Assembly: GCA_002438905.1 (NCBI GenBank)
Contig: DJSA01000051.1
Span: 1-17,925 of the forward strand
Reading direction: 5' to 3'
Length of the DNA: 17,925 nucleotides
Source of the DNA: Bacteroidales bacterium UBA6346
GTDB lineage: Bacteria > Bacteroidota > Bacteroidia > Bacteroidales > UBA932
Position 1 is the stretch's first letter; each line of letters starts with the position of its first letter. Below, piece after piece: positions 7,866 through 15,389 of the stretch. The notes beneath the pieces were generated by a model. That model was not told the DNA's origin and made no database searches. It worked only from the letters and a program-made list of their open reading frames with translations. The position numbers and the translations under genes are program-made.

Positions 7866-7939
7866 CGCATTTTTTTGCTAAATTCGCACTCCATTTTGAT
7901 AGGAACCCTTTAAAAATTAATAGATAAACATAGGAATAG

Positions 7940-10414
7940 ATGGAAAACAGTCTGAGTGCGGCCTTCGAGGGGTTGAATCCTGTTCAGAAACAGGCAGTTG
8001 AGTGTGTTGAAGGTCCGGTGCTGATAGTGGCCGGAGCGGGTTCCGGGAAAACAAAGGTCCTGACTTGCCGCATTGCCAATATCCTCAATCTCGGATGTGA
8101 GCCGCAGCAGATTCTGGCACTGACTTTCACCAACAAGGCCGCGAAGGAGATGAAGGAAAGAATCGCGCTCATGGTGGGCGCGCGCAAGGCCCGTCGTCTC
8201 TACATGGGCACGTTCCACTCTATTTTCATCCGTCTGCTCCGTGACTATGCTTCGGAGATAGGCTATAAGCCAGATTTTACGATATACGACACCGATGATT
8301 CCATTCGCCTGATCAAGACCTGCCTCAAGGAAATGCAGCTTGATGATAAAGTCTATAAGCCTAAGGACGTACAGTCGAGGATTTCATACGCGAAGAACAA
8401 TCTCGTGACCGCCGCGAAATATCGCGAGAGCCCGAATGCCATAGAACAGGATCGCCGTCGCAAGATGCCAAGAATCAATGAGATATACACGTTGTATTCG
8501 CAAAAGTGCCGTCAGTCGGGGGTTATGGATTTCGACGATGTTCTCCTGAATATGAACATACTTTTGCGTGATTCGCCGAAATCGTATGAGGAAATTGCTG
8601 GCTTGTTCAAGTATATCCTCGTCGACGAGTATCAGGACACGAATATGGCGCAGTACATCATACTCCGGAAACTTTCTGCGTTTCACAAGAATATATGTGT
8701 CGTCGGCGATGATTCGCAGTCGATTTATGGATTTCGCGGGGCGAGGGTTGAGAATATCCTCAATTTCCAGAAGGATTATCCGGGCTGCAGAATCTTCCGT
8801 CTCGAACAGAACTACCGCTCGACGCAGACCATTGTGAATGCGGCCAACTCTCTGATAGCCAAGAACTCGGCGCGGATTCCAAAGACTTGTTATTCCAAAG
8901 GGGACGAGGGCGAGAAGATACATCTGATAAAGGCATACACCGAGACTGAGGAGGCTATGCTTATCGTGTCTTCGATTATGGCGACGCTGCGCCGCGAATC
9001 CTCGCAATATCAGGATTTTGCTATATTATATAGGACGAATGCGCAGTCACGTGCGCTTGAGGAGGCTCTCCGCAAGAGGAATGTGCCCTACAAGATATAT
9101 TCTGGGAATTCATTCTACGAGAGGGCAGAGGTGAAGGATGCGATGGCCTATCTTAAACTTACGGTTAACATAAATGACGACGAAAGTTTCAAGCGCATCG
9201 TGAATAAGCCGGCCAGAGGCATAGGTGACACGTCTTTGGCTGCTCTTGCGGCTGCCGCGCACAATCACGGGACCACGCTGTTCAAGGCCGTATATGAGTC
9301 TGACCTTGATACTTACGGGCTTAAGGCTGCGGCAGTCACGAGACTTCGTGCGTTCTGTGATCAGATTGCGAAAAATTCTGTGCGTGCTGTGAATGAGGAT
9401 GCCTGGACTGTGGCGGACGCCGTGTTGAAAGACAGCGGCCTTTGGGCGTTCTTCAAATCTGACGTGTCGGTTGAGGGCCAGTCGCGGTTCGCAAACATCG
9501 AGGAACTGCTGAACGGAATCAAACTTTTTATCGAAGAAAGGAACGCTGAGTATGCAGAGGATATGATTGCCGAGGAGAAGATTATGTCTCAGGACGATCT
9601 GAAAGAGGATGATTATCCGATGGTTACACTCAGTTCGTACCTTGAGAACATAACTTTGATAAGCGCTGCCGACGTGAGCGATGAGGAGACGGCGAACCGT
9701 GTAGGGCTTATGACGGTGCACACTTCAAAGGGGCTGGAGTTCCCGTATGTCTACATTGCGGGGATGGAGGAGAATCTCTTTCCTTCCGGCGGACTTCTTG
9801 CCTCTGAAAGCGATGTCGAGGAGGAGAGGCGCTTGTTTTATGTGGCCGTCACAAGGGCCAAGAAGGAAGTCTCGCTCTCGTTCGCGACGACTAGGATGCG
9901 CAACGGAAAGTCAGAGTCGAACGCGCCGAGCCGTTTCATAACAGAGATTGACAGACAATACATTGCAAATCCGATTGCCCCAGATGACGATTCCGATGAC
10001 GACTTGGCTTCGACCGGCGGTTTGGGCGGGGGAAAATCCTTCTGGGGGCGTTCCGGAGGCTCTTCGTGGGGGACGTCTCGTGGCGGTTACGGCTCTTCCC
10101 GGGATTCTGGGACACGAAACGGTGGCTATGACTCAAGGGCTTCGCGCGGTTCTTCAAATGAGTATGGTCGTTCAGGAAAAGTTTACACGGAGGTCCGCAA
10201 ACCTGTGCCTCCGAGAGTGTCTGACGCCGATCTCGTACCAACTCCGATTGCGGAACTCCGTGCCGGACAGAGAATCGAGCATAGCCGTTTCGGCTTCGGG
10301 ACAATAAAAAGCCTTGAGGGAAAGGCGCCTGACTTGAAGGCCGTGATCGGTTTCGACGCTTATGGCGAAAAGATTCTGTTGCTCCGCTATGCGAAAATCC
10401 GCAAAGTGGAGTAA
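7940..10414 (+). CDS. pcrA: UvrD/PcrA-type ATP-dependent DNA helicase
   Basis: A superfamily 1A 3'-5' DNA helicase, 824 residues, acting in DNA repair and removal of protein from DNA. The motifs run in order: Walker A AGAGSGKT (31-38), TFTNKAAKEM (62-71), GTFHSIF (90-96), Walker B DEYQDTN (229-235), GDDSQSIYGFRGA (256-268), YRTNAQSR (364-371), MTVHTSKGLEFP (591-602) and EERRLFYVAVTRAK (628-641). The C-terminus (about 765-824) holds the Tudor-like PcrA/UvrD domain with HSRFGFGTIKSLEG, which contacts RNA polymerase in studied homologues. Between them lies a low-complexity linker (about 681-747), first acidic and then rich in Gly, Ser and Arg. A short AGGA sits 5 bases before the ATG. The symbol follows Bacteroidota usage; uvrD would be equally fair. 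Confidence 0.95.
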   Translation: MENSLSAAFEGLNPVQKQAVECVEGPVLIVAGAGSGKTKVLTCRIANILNLGCEPQQILALTFTNKAAKEMKERIALMVGARKARRLYMGTFHSIFIRLLRDYASEIGYKPDFTIYDTDDSIRLIKTCLKEMQLDDKVYKPKDVQSRISYAKNNLVTAAKYRESPNAIEQDRRRKMPRINEIYTLYSQKCRQSGVMDFDDVLLNMNILLRDSPKSYEEIAGLFKYILVDEYQDTNMAQYIILRKLSAFHKNICVVGDDSQSIYGFRGARVENILNFQKDYPGCRIFRLEQNYRSTQTIVNAANSLIAKNSARIPKTCYSKGDEGEKIHLIKAYTETEEAMLIVSSIMATLRRESSQYQDFAILYRTNAQSRALEEALRKRNVPYKIYSGNSFYERAEVKDAMAYLKLTVNINDDESFKRIVNKPARGIGDTSLAALAAAAHNHGTTLFKAVYESDLDTYGLKAAAVTRLRAFCDQIAKNSVRAVNEDAWTVADAVLKDSGLWAFFKSDVSVEGQSRFANIEELLNGIKLFIEERNAEYAEDMIAEEKIMSQDDLKEDDYPMVTLSSYLENITLISAADVSDEETANRVGLMTVHTSKGLEFPYVYIAGMEENLFPSGGLLASESDVEEERRLFYVAVTRAKKEVSLSFATTRMRNGKSESNAPSRFITEIDRQYIANPIAPDDDSDDDLASTGGLGGGKSFWGRSGGSSWGTSRGGYGSSRDSGTRNGGYDSRASRGSSNEYGRSGKVYTEVRKPVPPRVSDADLVPTPIAELRAGQRIEHSRFGFGTIKSLEGKAPDLKAVIGFDAYGEKILLLRYAKIRKVE

Positions 10415-10446
10415 TTGTACGAGAGATACAGTGTTGTTTTAGTCTT

Positions 10447-10487
10447 GCGCTTCTGTTGTTTTATTTGACGGAAGAGCATCTTTTTTT
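10447..10487 (+). terminator. probable terminator of pcrA
   Basis: GCGCTTCTG (10447-10455) pairs with CGGAAGAGC (10469-10477), with one G-A mismatch and one G-T pair, around a 13-base loop. ATC and a run of seven T follow. It begins 32 bases after the pcrA stop. Confidence 0.55.
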
Positions 10488-10584
10488 CTGAAAAAATCAT
10501 TGTCTCAGATGTCTGAACGGGCGATTTAAAAATTTATTTTAACGGTGGCACTAAAAAACGAATGAAAATTTTTCTTTTTTTGAC

Positions 10585-10614
10585 GTTGGCGCCGATAAAC
10601 TTCGCATACATTTG
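10585..10614 (+). promoter_or_regulatory. promoter of the lipoprotein gene
   Basis: A perfect -7 box TACATTTG (10607-10614) lies 18 bases after GTTG (10585-10588), a near match to the TTTG -33 box. Transcription would start near 10620, giving a leader of about 33 bases to the first ATG. The rest of the 238-base gap after pcrA is AT-rich and holds the terminator above and the inverted repeat listed separately. Confidence 0.5.
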
Positions 10615-10663
10615 CGACGTCCTCAATGTGGGGGACTTAAATTTTTTGAGATATGCGAAGTTT
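10597..10663. repeat. 12-bp inverted repeat over the lipoprotein start
   Basis: AAACTTCGCATA (10597-10608) and TATGCGAAGTTT (10652-10663) are perfect inverted repeats separated by 43 bases. The left arm overlaps the start of the -7 box and the right arm contains the ATG at 10653. It may be an operator, or the right arm may simply be part of the leader if translation starts further down. Confidence 0.6.
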
Positions 10664-11852
10664 CAATTCTACTGTTGCCGGTTCGGGCGAAAATATGCCG
10701 CCGGTCATGAGACTGCCATCGCGCCCGTGGTCTCTTTGTGCTGTGCTACTTGTAAGTGTTTCCTGTTCTTTGTTTGCTGTTCCGGATGGTTCTGGCGGAG
10801 ACGCATCTTCTGGCGGGATGTCGGAGTTGAGACTCAGTTTTGACTGGGAGTCTGTGACCGAGACCAAGGCGGTTTCGGAAAGCATCGACACAAATAGTTT
10901 TCTGCTCGACATACGCAATTCCAGCGGTGATGTCATATACAGCGGAAAATACGGCGATTCCCCGGAGAAGTTTGAGCTTCCTGCGGACAGCTACACCATC
11001 CGGGCGGTGTCTTCCGATTTCAGTGCACCTTTGTTTTCTTCTCCGCAATATGGGGACGAGCAATGTGTGGTGGTTCCTGCTGGCAAGGTGATAGGCGTGA
11101 AACTGAACTGTACTATGATGAATTGCGGCATAGGCCTGAAGATAGCTTCCGGATTCCTGACTCAATATCCCAAGTCGAGTCTTTTCGTGAAGTCGGATGA
11201 CGGCCGCCTGCCCTATTCCTATACAGAGCGGCGGATTGCCTATTTCCGGCCGGGGAAAATCAGTTTGCAGATGGCAAGTGATTCAGAGACAAAGACTCTG
11301 ATGACGAGAAACCTTTCCGCCGGAGACGTTCTGAAACTCTCTGTCAACGTTTCCTCCTCATCTTCCGGGGGTTCGACATCCGGTGGGCAGACGACAGTCT
11401 CGGGAGGAATCAGAATAGCTGTGGATACGACTAAGAACTGGATTTCCGCCTCATATACTATAGGCGGAGTGTCATCAGGTGGCGGTGTGTCGTCTGGGCC
11501 GGGGAATTCTGATGCCGATGCAATGACCATTGCGATGGCAAAGGAATGCATCGGGGAGACAGACGTATGGGTGGGCGGCTACATCGTGGGTGGCGACCTC
11601 ACTTCCGCCAAGGCCGTGTTCACTCCGCCGTTCAAGTCGAAGAGCAACGTTCTGCTCGGACCTCGTTCTTCCGTGACGTCTCGCGAAAACTGCCTCTCCG
11701 TCCAACTTGCGGAGGGTGACGCCCGCGATGAACTGAACCTTGTCGATAATCCACAGATGCTCGGCAGACAGGTGCTTCTTTGCGGTGACATTGTGGAATC
11801 CTACTACGGCATGGTCGGAATCAAGAATATCAGCGACTTTGTAATCAGATAG
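10653..11852 (+). CDS. putative DUF4493/DUF6359 lipoprotein
   Basis: A 399-residue exported protein of unknown function. The hydrophobic stretch WSLCAVLLVSVS followed by C38 looks like a signal peptidase II site, so the mature protein is probably lipid-anchored. The region about 58-160 resembles DUF4493: TNSFLLDIRNSSGDVIYSG, SYTIRAVSSD, a PQYGDE segment, and VIGVKLNCTMMNCGIGLKI. A Ser/Gly-rich linker follows (about 234-285). Then comes a C-terminal DUF6359-like, probably OB-fold, domain (about 290-397) with VWVGGYIVGG, CLSVQL and LNLVDNPQMLGRQVLLCGDI. ATGs at 10695 and 10707 are possible; the latter would give a signal peptide of ordinary length (MRLPSRPW...). There is no acidic run after the lipid cysteine as seen in surface-exported Bacteroidota lipoproteins. 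It ends 1 base from the converging rsmI. Confidence 0.8.
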   Translation: MRSFNSTVAGSGENMPPVMRLPSRPWSLCAVLLVSVSCSLFAVPDGSGGDASSGGMSELRLSFDWESVTETKAVSESIDTNSFLLDIRNSSGDVIYSGKYGDSPEKFELPADSYTIRAVSSDFSAPLFSSPQYGDEQCVVVPAGKVIGVKLNCTMMNCGIGLKIASGFLTQYPKSSLFVKSDDGRLPYSYTERRIAYFRPGKISLQMASDSETKTLMTRNLSAGDVLKLSVNVSSSSSGGSTSGGQTTVSGGIRIAVDTTKNWISASYTIGGVSSGGGVSSGPGNSDADAMTIAMAKECIGETDVWVGGYIVGGDLTSAKAVFTPPFKSKSNVLLGPRSSVTSRENCLSVQLAEGDARDELNLVDNPQMLGRQVLLCGDIVESYYGMVGIKNISDFVIR

Positions 11853-11853
11853 G

Positions 11854-12579
11854 TTACTGCTGCCCAGCGTATTCGTCGACTGTGTATTTTGAGTGCTTGC
11901 GTGCTGTTTCCTTCCCGGCAACGATTATGACGATTTCTCCTTTGGGTTCGTGTTCCCTATACCATGCGGCAACTTCGGCGAGCGTGCCGCGCCGGTGTTC
12001 TTCATGAACCTTGGAGATTTCCCTCGCGATGGAGCAGGGACGGTCAGGACCGAAATACTCGGCGAACTGGTCGAGAGTCTTGACAAGACGATAGGGGGAC
12101 TCGTAGAAAATCATTGTTCGCGGCTCCTCGGCGAGTTCCCTCATCTTGGTCTGGCGACCCTTTTTGACGGGCAGGAATCCTTCGAAGCAGAAATGGTCGC
12201 AGGGAAAGCCTGAACTTACAAGCGCCGGGACAAAAGCTGTCGCTCCGGGAAGCGTGAAAACCTCGATGCCCTCCTCAACGCAGGTACGGACGAGCAGAAA
12301 CCCAGGGTCTGATATGCCAGGTGTGCCGGCATCGCTTATGAGGGCGACGTTCAGGCCGGCAAGAATCCTGTCCCTGATGATCGATGCGGTCTTATGCTCG
12401 TTGAACTTGTGGTGCGATTCGAGACGCCCGTGGATGTCATAATGCTTGAGCAGCACCGAACTCGTGCGTGTGTCCTCGGCAAGTATGAGGTCGGCTTCCT
12501 TCAGCACGCGGACTGCGCGGAAGGTCATGTCCTCAAGGTTTCCGACCGGAGTCGGCACTATATAGAGTGTTCCTGCCAT
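11854..12579 (-). CDS. rsmI: 16S rRNA (cytidine-1402 2'-O)-methyltransferase
   Basis: A 241-residue cytoplasmic SAM-dependent enzyme of the tetrapyrrole-methylase-like fold that 2'-O-methylates C1402 in the decoding centre of 16S rRNA. The family motifs are clear: PTPVGNLEDMT (9-19), LAEDTRTS (33-40), SDAGTPGISDPG (82-93), LPGATA (110-115), FYESPYR (158-164), REISKVHEE (187-195) and KGEIVIIV (213-220). It is shorter than the E. coli enzyme, lacking most of its C-terminal extension. The frame extends to an ATG at 12612, but MAGTLYIVPTPVGN at 12579 is the conserved N-terminus and leaves a leader of about 42 bases behind a good promoter. It has no partner in the surroundings. Confidence 0.95.
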   Translation of the reverse strand: MAGTLYIVPTPVGNLEDMTFRAVRVLKEADLILAEDTRTSSVLLKHYDIHGRLESHHKFNEHKTASIIRDRILAGLNVALISDAGTPGISDPGFLLVRTCVEEGIEVFTLPGATAFVPALVSSGFPCDHFCFEGFLPVKKGRQTKMRELAEEPRTMIFYESPYRLVKTLDQFAEYFGPDRPCSIAREISKVHEEHRRGTLAEVAAWYREHEPKGEIVIIVAGKETARKHSKYTVDEYAGQQ

Positions 12580-12626
12580 TTTTCTGTGTTTTGTTTGTTT
12601 CCCGCCTGCCAAAAGAAATCTGTACT

Positions 12627-12659
12627 CGAAAATAAATCTAGAGCAGTTTCTGTTTCAAA
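12627..12659 (-). promoter_or_regulatory. promoter of rsmI
   Basis: On the - strand, TTTG (12656-12659) is followed after 21 bases by TATTTTCG (12627-12634), close to TTTG-N19-21-TAnnTTTG. A start near 12621 would place rsmI behind a 42-base leader. It lies in the 124-base gap after the acidic-protein gene, in which no strong terminator is seen. Confidence 0.5.
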
Positions 12660-12703
12660 AGATGAGTCTGAGGCAGTTTGTTCGGGCTTCTTACACTGAA
12701 AAG

Positions 12704-13450
12704 TTATTTCAGCTTCCTTCTCACCGCCATCATGAACCTGTAGACCACTTCCGATTCTGTATTCCATTCCGGATGCTGGTTCTTAAGGTATTTCACTCCA
12801 TCTTCGAATGATTGCATGGAGTTCAACTTGCCGAGAGTATCCTTAAATGCAATCGGATCTTCATGGAAAAGAGTGTTTATGAAGAGAATACGGTCGTTGA
12901 GAGAAATGGCGCTTCTGATGTCGTTGACGCCTGAACCCGGCATGTCTGTTCTCCAGCTTTCCTTCTCGGCCATCTTGTCCATTACGGCATCCTTTGCCGG
13001 TGCGATTGCCTCGCCGAGGGGGAGAACTTCGAAGTCATCGTCTATTTTAATGTCAACGGTCTCAGACTTAATGTCAACGGTTTCAGACGCAGAGTCCTTT
13101 TTTGTCTCTGCTTCTGATGGCATTGCGGATGGTACGTCATCTTCAGGAAGGTCCTCTTCTTCGTCAAGCAGCGTAGGCTCCGCTTGTGGTTCAGGTTTCT
13201 CGATGCGCTGAGGCACATCATTTTCCGGCAGGTCAGGTAAATCATCGCTCATTTTCTCCGGTTCTTCCTCAGGAAGATTTTCTTCAATTGCAAGATCCCC
13301 TTCTATTTGCTCTGCAGTTTTCTGAGAATCAGAAACTTTTTGTTCCGCAATATATTCAGTGACCAGAGTCTCCAACTGAGCTATCTGCTCCTTCAGCGAT
13401 TGCAACCGCCCCAGCATGTCGTCTAGAAACAACTCTTGTTTATTCTCCAT
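12704..13450 (-). CDS. conserved acidic coiled-coil protein, unknown function
   Basis: A 248-residue soluble protein with three parts. Residues 1-36 form a short amphipathic, probably coiled-coil helix (LQSLKEQIAQLETLVTEYI). Residues 40-165 are acidic, rich in Pro, Glu and Asp and probably disordered, with repeated LPENDVP/LPEDDVP and a tandem SETVDIK. Residues 176-248 look folded: DIRSAISLNDRILFINTLF, then TLGKLNSMQSFEDGVKYL, PEWN and a basic end VRRKLK. I recall this C-terminal region as a recurrent, unnamed domain of Bacteroidota proteins. No catalytic motif is seen. The ATG at 13450 is preferred over one at 13507, because a -7 box lies between them. It diverges from tdk. Function is not assigned. 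Confidence 0.8.
   Translation of the reverse strand: MENKQELFLDDMLGRLQSLKEQIAQLETLVTEYIAEQKVSDSQKTAEQIEGDLAIEENLPEEEPEKMSDDLPDLPENDVPQRIEKPEPQAEPTLLDEEEDLPEDDVPSAMPSEAETKKDSASETVDIKSETVDIKIDDDFEVLPLGEAIAPAKDAVMDKMAEKESWRTDMPGSGVNDIRSAISLNDRILFINTLFHEDPIAFKDTLGKLNSMQSFEDGVKYLKNQHPEWNTESEVVYRFMMAVRRKLK
13047..13088. repeat. 21-base tandem repeat, two copies
   Basis: Two adjacent 21-base units (13047-13067 and 13068-13088) differ at a single base. Each contains TTAATGTCAACGG and TCAGAC. In the coding strand they give the peptide SETVDIK twice inside the disordered part of the acidic protein. Confidence 0.85.
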
Positions 13451-13465
13451 AATCCGATATTTGAC

Positions 13466-13493
13466 TATATTTGCACTGCAAATCGCAAAATTA
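13466..13493. promoter_or_regulatory. divergent promoter region with palindrome
   Basis: TATATTTG (13466-13473, + strand) and TAATTTTG (- strand, 13486-13493) both match TAnnTTTG exactly and point to tdk and to the acidic-protein gene. Between and partly over them lies the odd palindrome ATTTGCA-C-TGCAAAT (13469-13483), covering the expected start sites on both strands. No good -33 box is seen for either. The palindrome could be an operator controlling both genes. Confidence 0.45.
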
Positions 13494-13519
13494 GGCAATT
13501 TAATCAAATAATCACGGAA

Positions 13520-14089
13520 ATGTTTCTTGAAAAAGCTAAAACCGCAGGCTCTATTGAGGTTATATGTGGCTCAATGTTCTCCGGCAAGACAGAGGAACTG
13601 ATAAGGCGAATCCGACGGGCACAGTTCGCCAACCAGAAAATCGCAATGTTTAAGCCCTGTATAGATGCTCGCTATTCAGAGGAGGATGTCGTATCCCACG
13701 ATAGCAAGCATGTCAGATCATTCCCGATTGATTCCCCGTCAAGGATGCTTGAGTTGGCGAAGGATGCGGAGGTTGTCGGTGTTGATGAGGCCCAGTTCTT
13801 CGATGGAAGTCTTGTTGAAGTCGCACAGACGCTCGCGGGTTTGGGAATACGAGTGATTATAGCAGGTCTTGACACGGACTTTCTCGGCAAGCCGTTCGGC
13901 CCGATGCCTGCCCTTATGGCTGTGGCCGAGGACGTTCAGAAAGTCCATGCCATTTGCGTGAAGTGCGGCAGCCCAGCTCAGTTCTCACACCGCCTTTCCA
14001 AAAGCAGCAGCCTGGTGGAACTCGGGGAGAAGGACATCTATGAGCCTCTTTGCCGCCATTGCTACAACAGGGCTGTTTCAGTGAAATAA
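13520..14089 (+). CDS. tdk: thymidine kinase
   Basis: A 189-residue type II (TK1-like) thymidine kinase, which phosphorylates thymidine to dTMP with ATP in the salvage pathway. It shows the P-loop GSMFSGKT (17-24), VDEAQFF (88-94) with E90 as the expected catalytic base, and GLDTDFLGKPFGP (116-128). C146/C149 (CVKC) and C178/C181 (CRHC) form the structural zinc site. The lasso-loop segment ends in YEPLCRHC as usual. The frame is open from 13436, but that would run back through the divergent promoter; MFLEKAKTAGSIEVICG at 13520 is the family start. It is followed 60 bases later by a serine hydrolase gene without a visible terminator between. Confidence 0.95.
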   Translation: MFLEKAKTAGSIEVICGSMFSGKTEELIRRIRRAQFANQKIAMFKPCIDARYSEEDVVSHDSKHVRSFPIDSPSRMLELAKDAEVVGVDEAQFFDGSLVEVAQTLAGLGIRVIIAGLDTDFLGKPFGPMPALMAVAEDVQKVHAICVKCGSPAQFSHRLSKSSSLVELGEKDIYEPLCRHCYNRAVSVK

Positions 14090-14149
14090 ATCATCTGTAT
14101 GTTTCTAAAATAATATAAAACAATAAGTTACCAATAATTACAATTGATT

Positions 14150-15379
14150 ATGAAGAAGATATTTTTTATTTTCCTTATCTCGGTTTTCCTTCCGCTCTCG
14201 AATGCCTCGGCACGTGAGAAGGTCAAGGATTCAGGCACTAACTACGTTCGCGAGGCTCTTCAGCCTGTGGTGGACAAGGGCATTCTCCCGGGGGCAATCA
14301 GCGTTCTCTATAGTAACGGCGTTCAGGAAACCTGCTGTCTTGGCTATGCGGACGTCGAGGCAAAGAGGCCTATCCGCACGGACAACGTGTTCATGCAGTG
14401 CTCCCAGACCAAGGGTTTTTGCGGAGTGACCATGGCGAAGCTCATCGAGGAGGGCAAGGTCAGTCTCGATGACCCAGTGTCGAAGTATCTGCCGGAATTT
14501 GGAACGCTCTGGGTTCAGGAAACGCTGAATGACAGCACCATAGTTCTGAAGAAAGCGCATAATGTCCTCACAATCAGGATGACGCTCAATCACACCGGAG
14601 GTTTTCCTTTCGAGTGCAGCGCGAAACGCCGTGACGTGCGCGGCGGCGGATGGTCCGGCGGCGGCCCGCTCAGACAGATAGCGTCCGTGGCGGCGGCAAG
14701 CCCGATAATGTTCGAGCCGGGCACGCAGGTCCTCTATTCCAACACGGGCATCGACATTGCTGCGGCTGTGATTGAGGTCGTGACTGGAATGAAATGGGAG
14801 CAGTATCTTAAGCAGACCGTGCTTGATCCGCTCGGAATGAAATCGACATGGTTTTGGCCTACGGACAAACAACTCAAGAACCAGATAGAGATGTATGATG
14901 TTTATAAGGATGCGCCCGCAAAGTATGTTGAGGAAAATTCTTGGCAGCAGCGTCCCTACAACGATTCCCATGTCTTTGCCTCTGCGGGCGCGGGTCTGTG
15001 GACCACGGCGGATGACCAACTGAAATTCTACAAGATGCTCATGAACCTCGGTGTCGGAGACAATGGTGTCCGCATCCTTAAGGAGGAGACGGTCAAGTCA
15101 ATTCTAGCTGTGAGCACCCGTCCGGAGGGCATGGAAGGCTATTCGCTTGGGCTTACAGCTCCGGTAAAGGACGGTGAGAATGAATGGTTCGGCCACGGCG
15201 GTGCCTGGGGAACAAGTTGCTCGGTGAATTGGCACAAGAAGCAGCTCCGTCTTTGGGTTGTGCAGATCTCCGGCGGTCCTAAGGATTGGAATCAACTTCT
15301 CTGGAAGGCGCAGCAGGATTTCTTTAAGTCGCAGATTGACAATTCTGCAGCCGAGGCTTACACCGGAAGGACTAGATAA
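14150..15379 (+). CDS. secreted serine hydrolase, beta-lactamase/PBP4-type fold
   Basis: A 409-residue exported enzyme of the beta-lactamase superfamily (PF00144; class C beta-lactamase, esterase and DD-peptidase relatives). The signal peptide MKKIFFIFLISVFLPLSNASA is cut after about residue 21. The catalytic triad of motifs is complete: S85-Q-T-K88 (SxxK), Y196-S-N198 (YxN) and H349-G-G (replacing KTG). Typical flanking segments are TLNHTGGFP, FEPGTQVLYSNTGIDI, LDPLGMKSTWFWP and ASAGAGLWTTADD. The substrate is not predictable: peptidoglycan peptides, esters or beta-lactams are all possible, and most lone members are not resistance enzymes. An upstream TTG at 14144 is in frame, but the ATG at 14150 begins a normal signal peptide. 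It converges on the pseudouridine synthase gene, 10 bases apart. Confidence 0.88.
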   Translation: MKKIFFIFLISVFLPLSNASAREKVKDSGTNYVREALQPVVDKGILPGAISVLYSNGVQETCCLGYADVEAKRPIRTDNVFMQCSQTKGFCGVTMAKLIEEGKVSLDDPVSKYLPEFGTLWVQETLNDSTIVLKKAHNVLTIRMTLNHTGGFPFECSAKRRDVRGGGWSGGGPLRQIASVAAASPIMFEPGTQVLYSNTGIDIAAAVIEVVTGMKWEQYLKQTVLDPLGMKSTWFWPTDKQLKNQIEMYDVYKDAPAKYVEENSWQQRPYNDSHVFASAGAGLWTTADDQLKFYKMLMNLGVGDNGVRILKEETVKSILAVSTRPEGMEGYSLGLTAPVKDGENEWFGHGGAWGTSCSVNWHKKQLRLWVVQISGGPKDWNQLLWKAQQDFFKSQIDNSAAEAYTGRTR

Positions 15380-15389
15380 TACCCCCTCC

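Noticed and set aside
8384..9721. Two frames of more than 200 codons on the - strand inside pcrA
   Set aside because: They lie opposite the conserved helicase motifs and resemble no protein family; they are shadows caused by codon bias.
10546..10551. TGGCAC before the lipoprotein gene as a sigma-54 -24 box
   Set aside because: There is no GC-containing -12 partner at the required spacing (the sequence runs into A), and a good TAnnTTTG promoter lies downstream.
10609..10651. Phase-variable invertible promoter flanked by the 12-bp inverted repeat
   Set aside because: The enclosed segment is only 43 bases, no recombinase gene is nearby, and the left arm overlaps the -7 box, so inversion would not give a clean on/off switch. 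Kept only as an alternative in the related finding.
12558..12767. 69-codon frame on the - strand in the gap between the acidic protein gene and rsmI
   Set aside because: It overlaps the ends of both neighbours in another frame, has no ribosome binding site or recognisable domain, and the rsmI promoter lies inside it.
14231..15019. 262-codon frame on the - strand inside the serine hydrolase gene
   Set aside because: It is the antisense of a gene with complete catalytic motifs, and its own translation has no recognisable domain or signal.
14150..15379. Calling the serine hydrolase an antibiotic-resistance beta-lactamase
   Set aside because: The SxxK, YxN and HGG motifs define the wide PF00144 superfamily, which is mostly esterases and peptidases; nothing in the sequence or neighbourhood indicates resistance.
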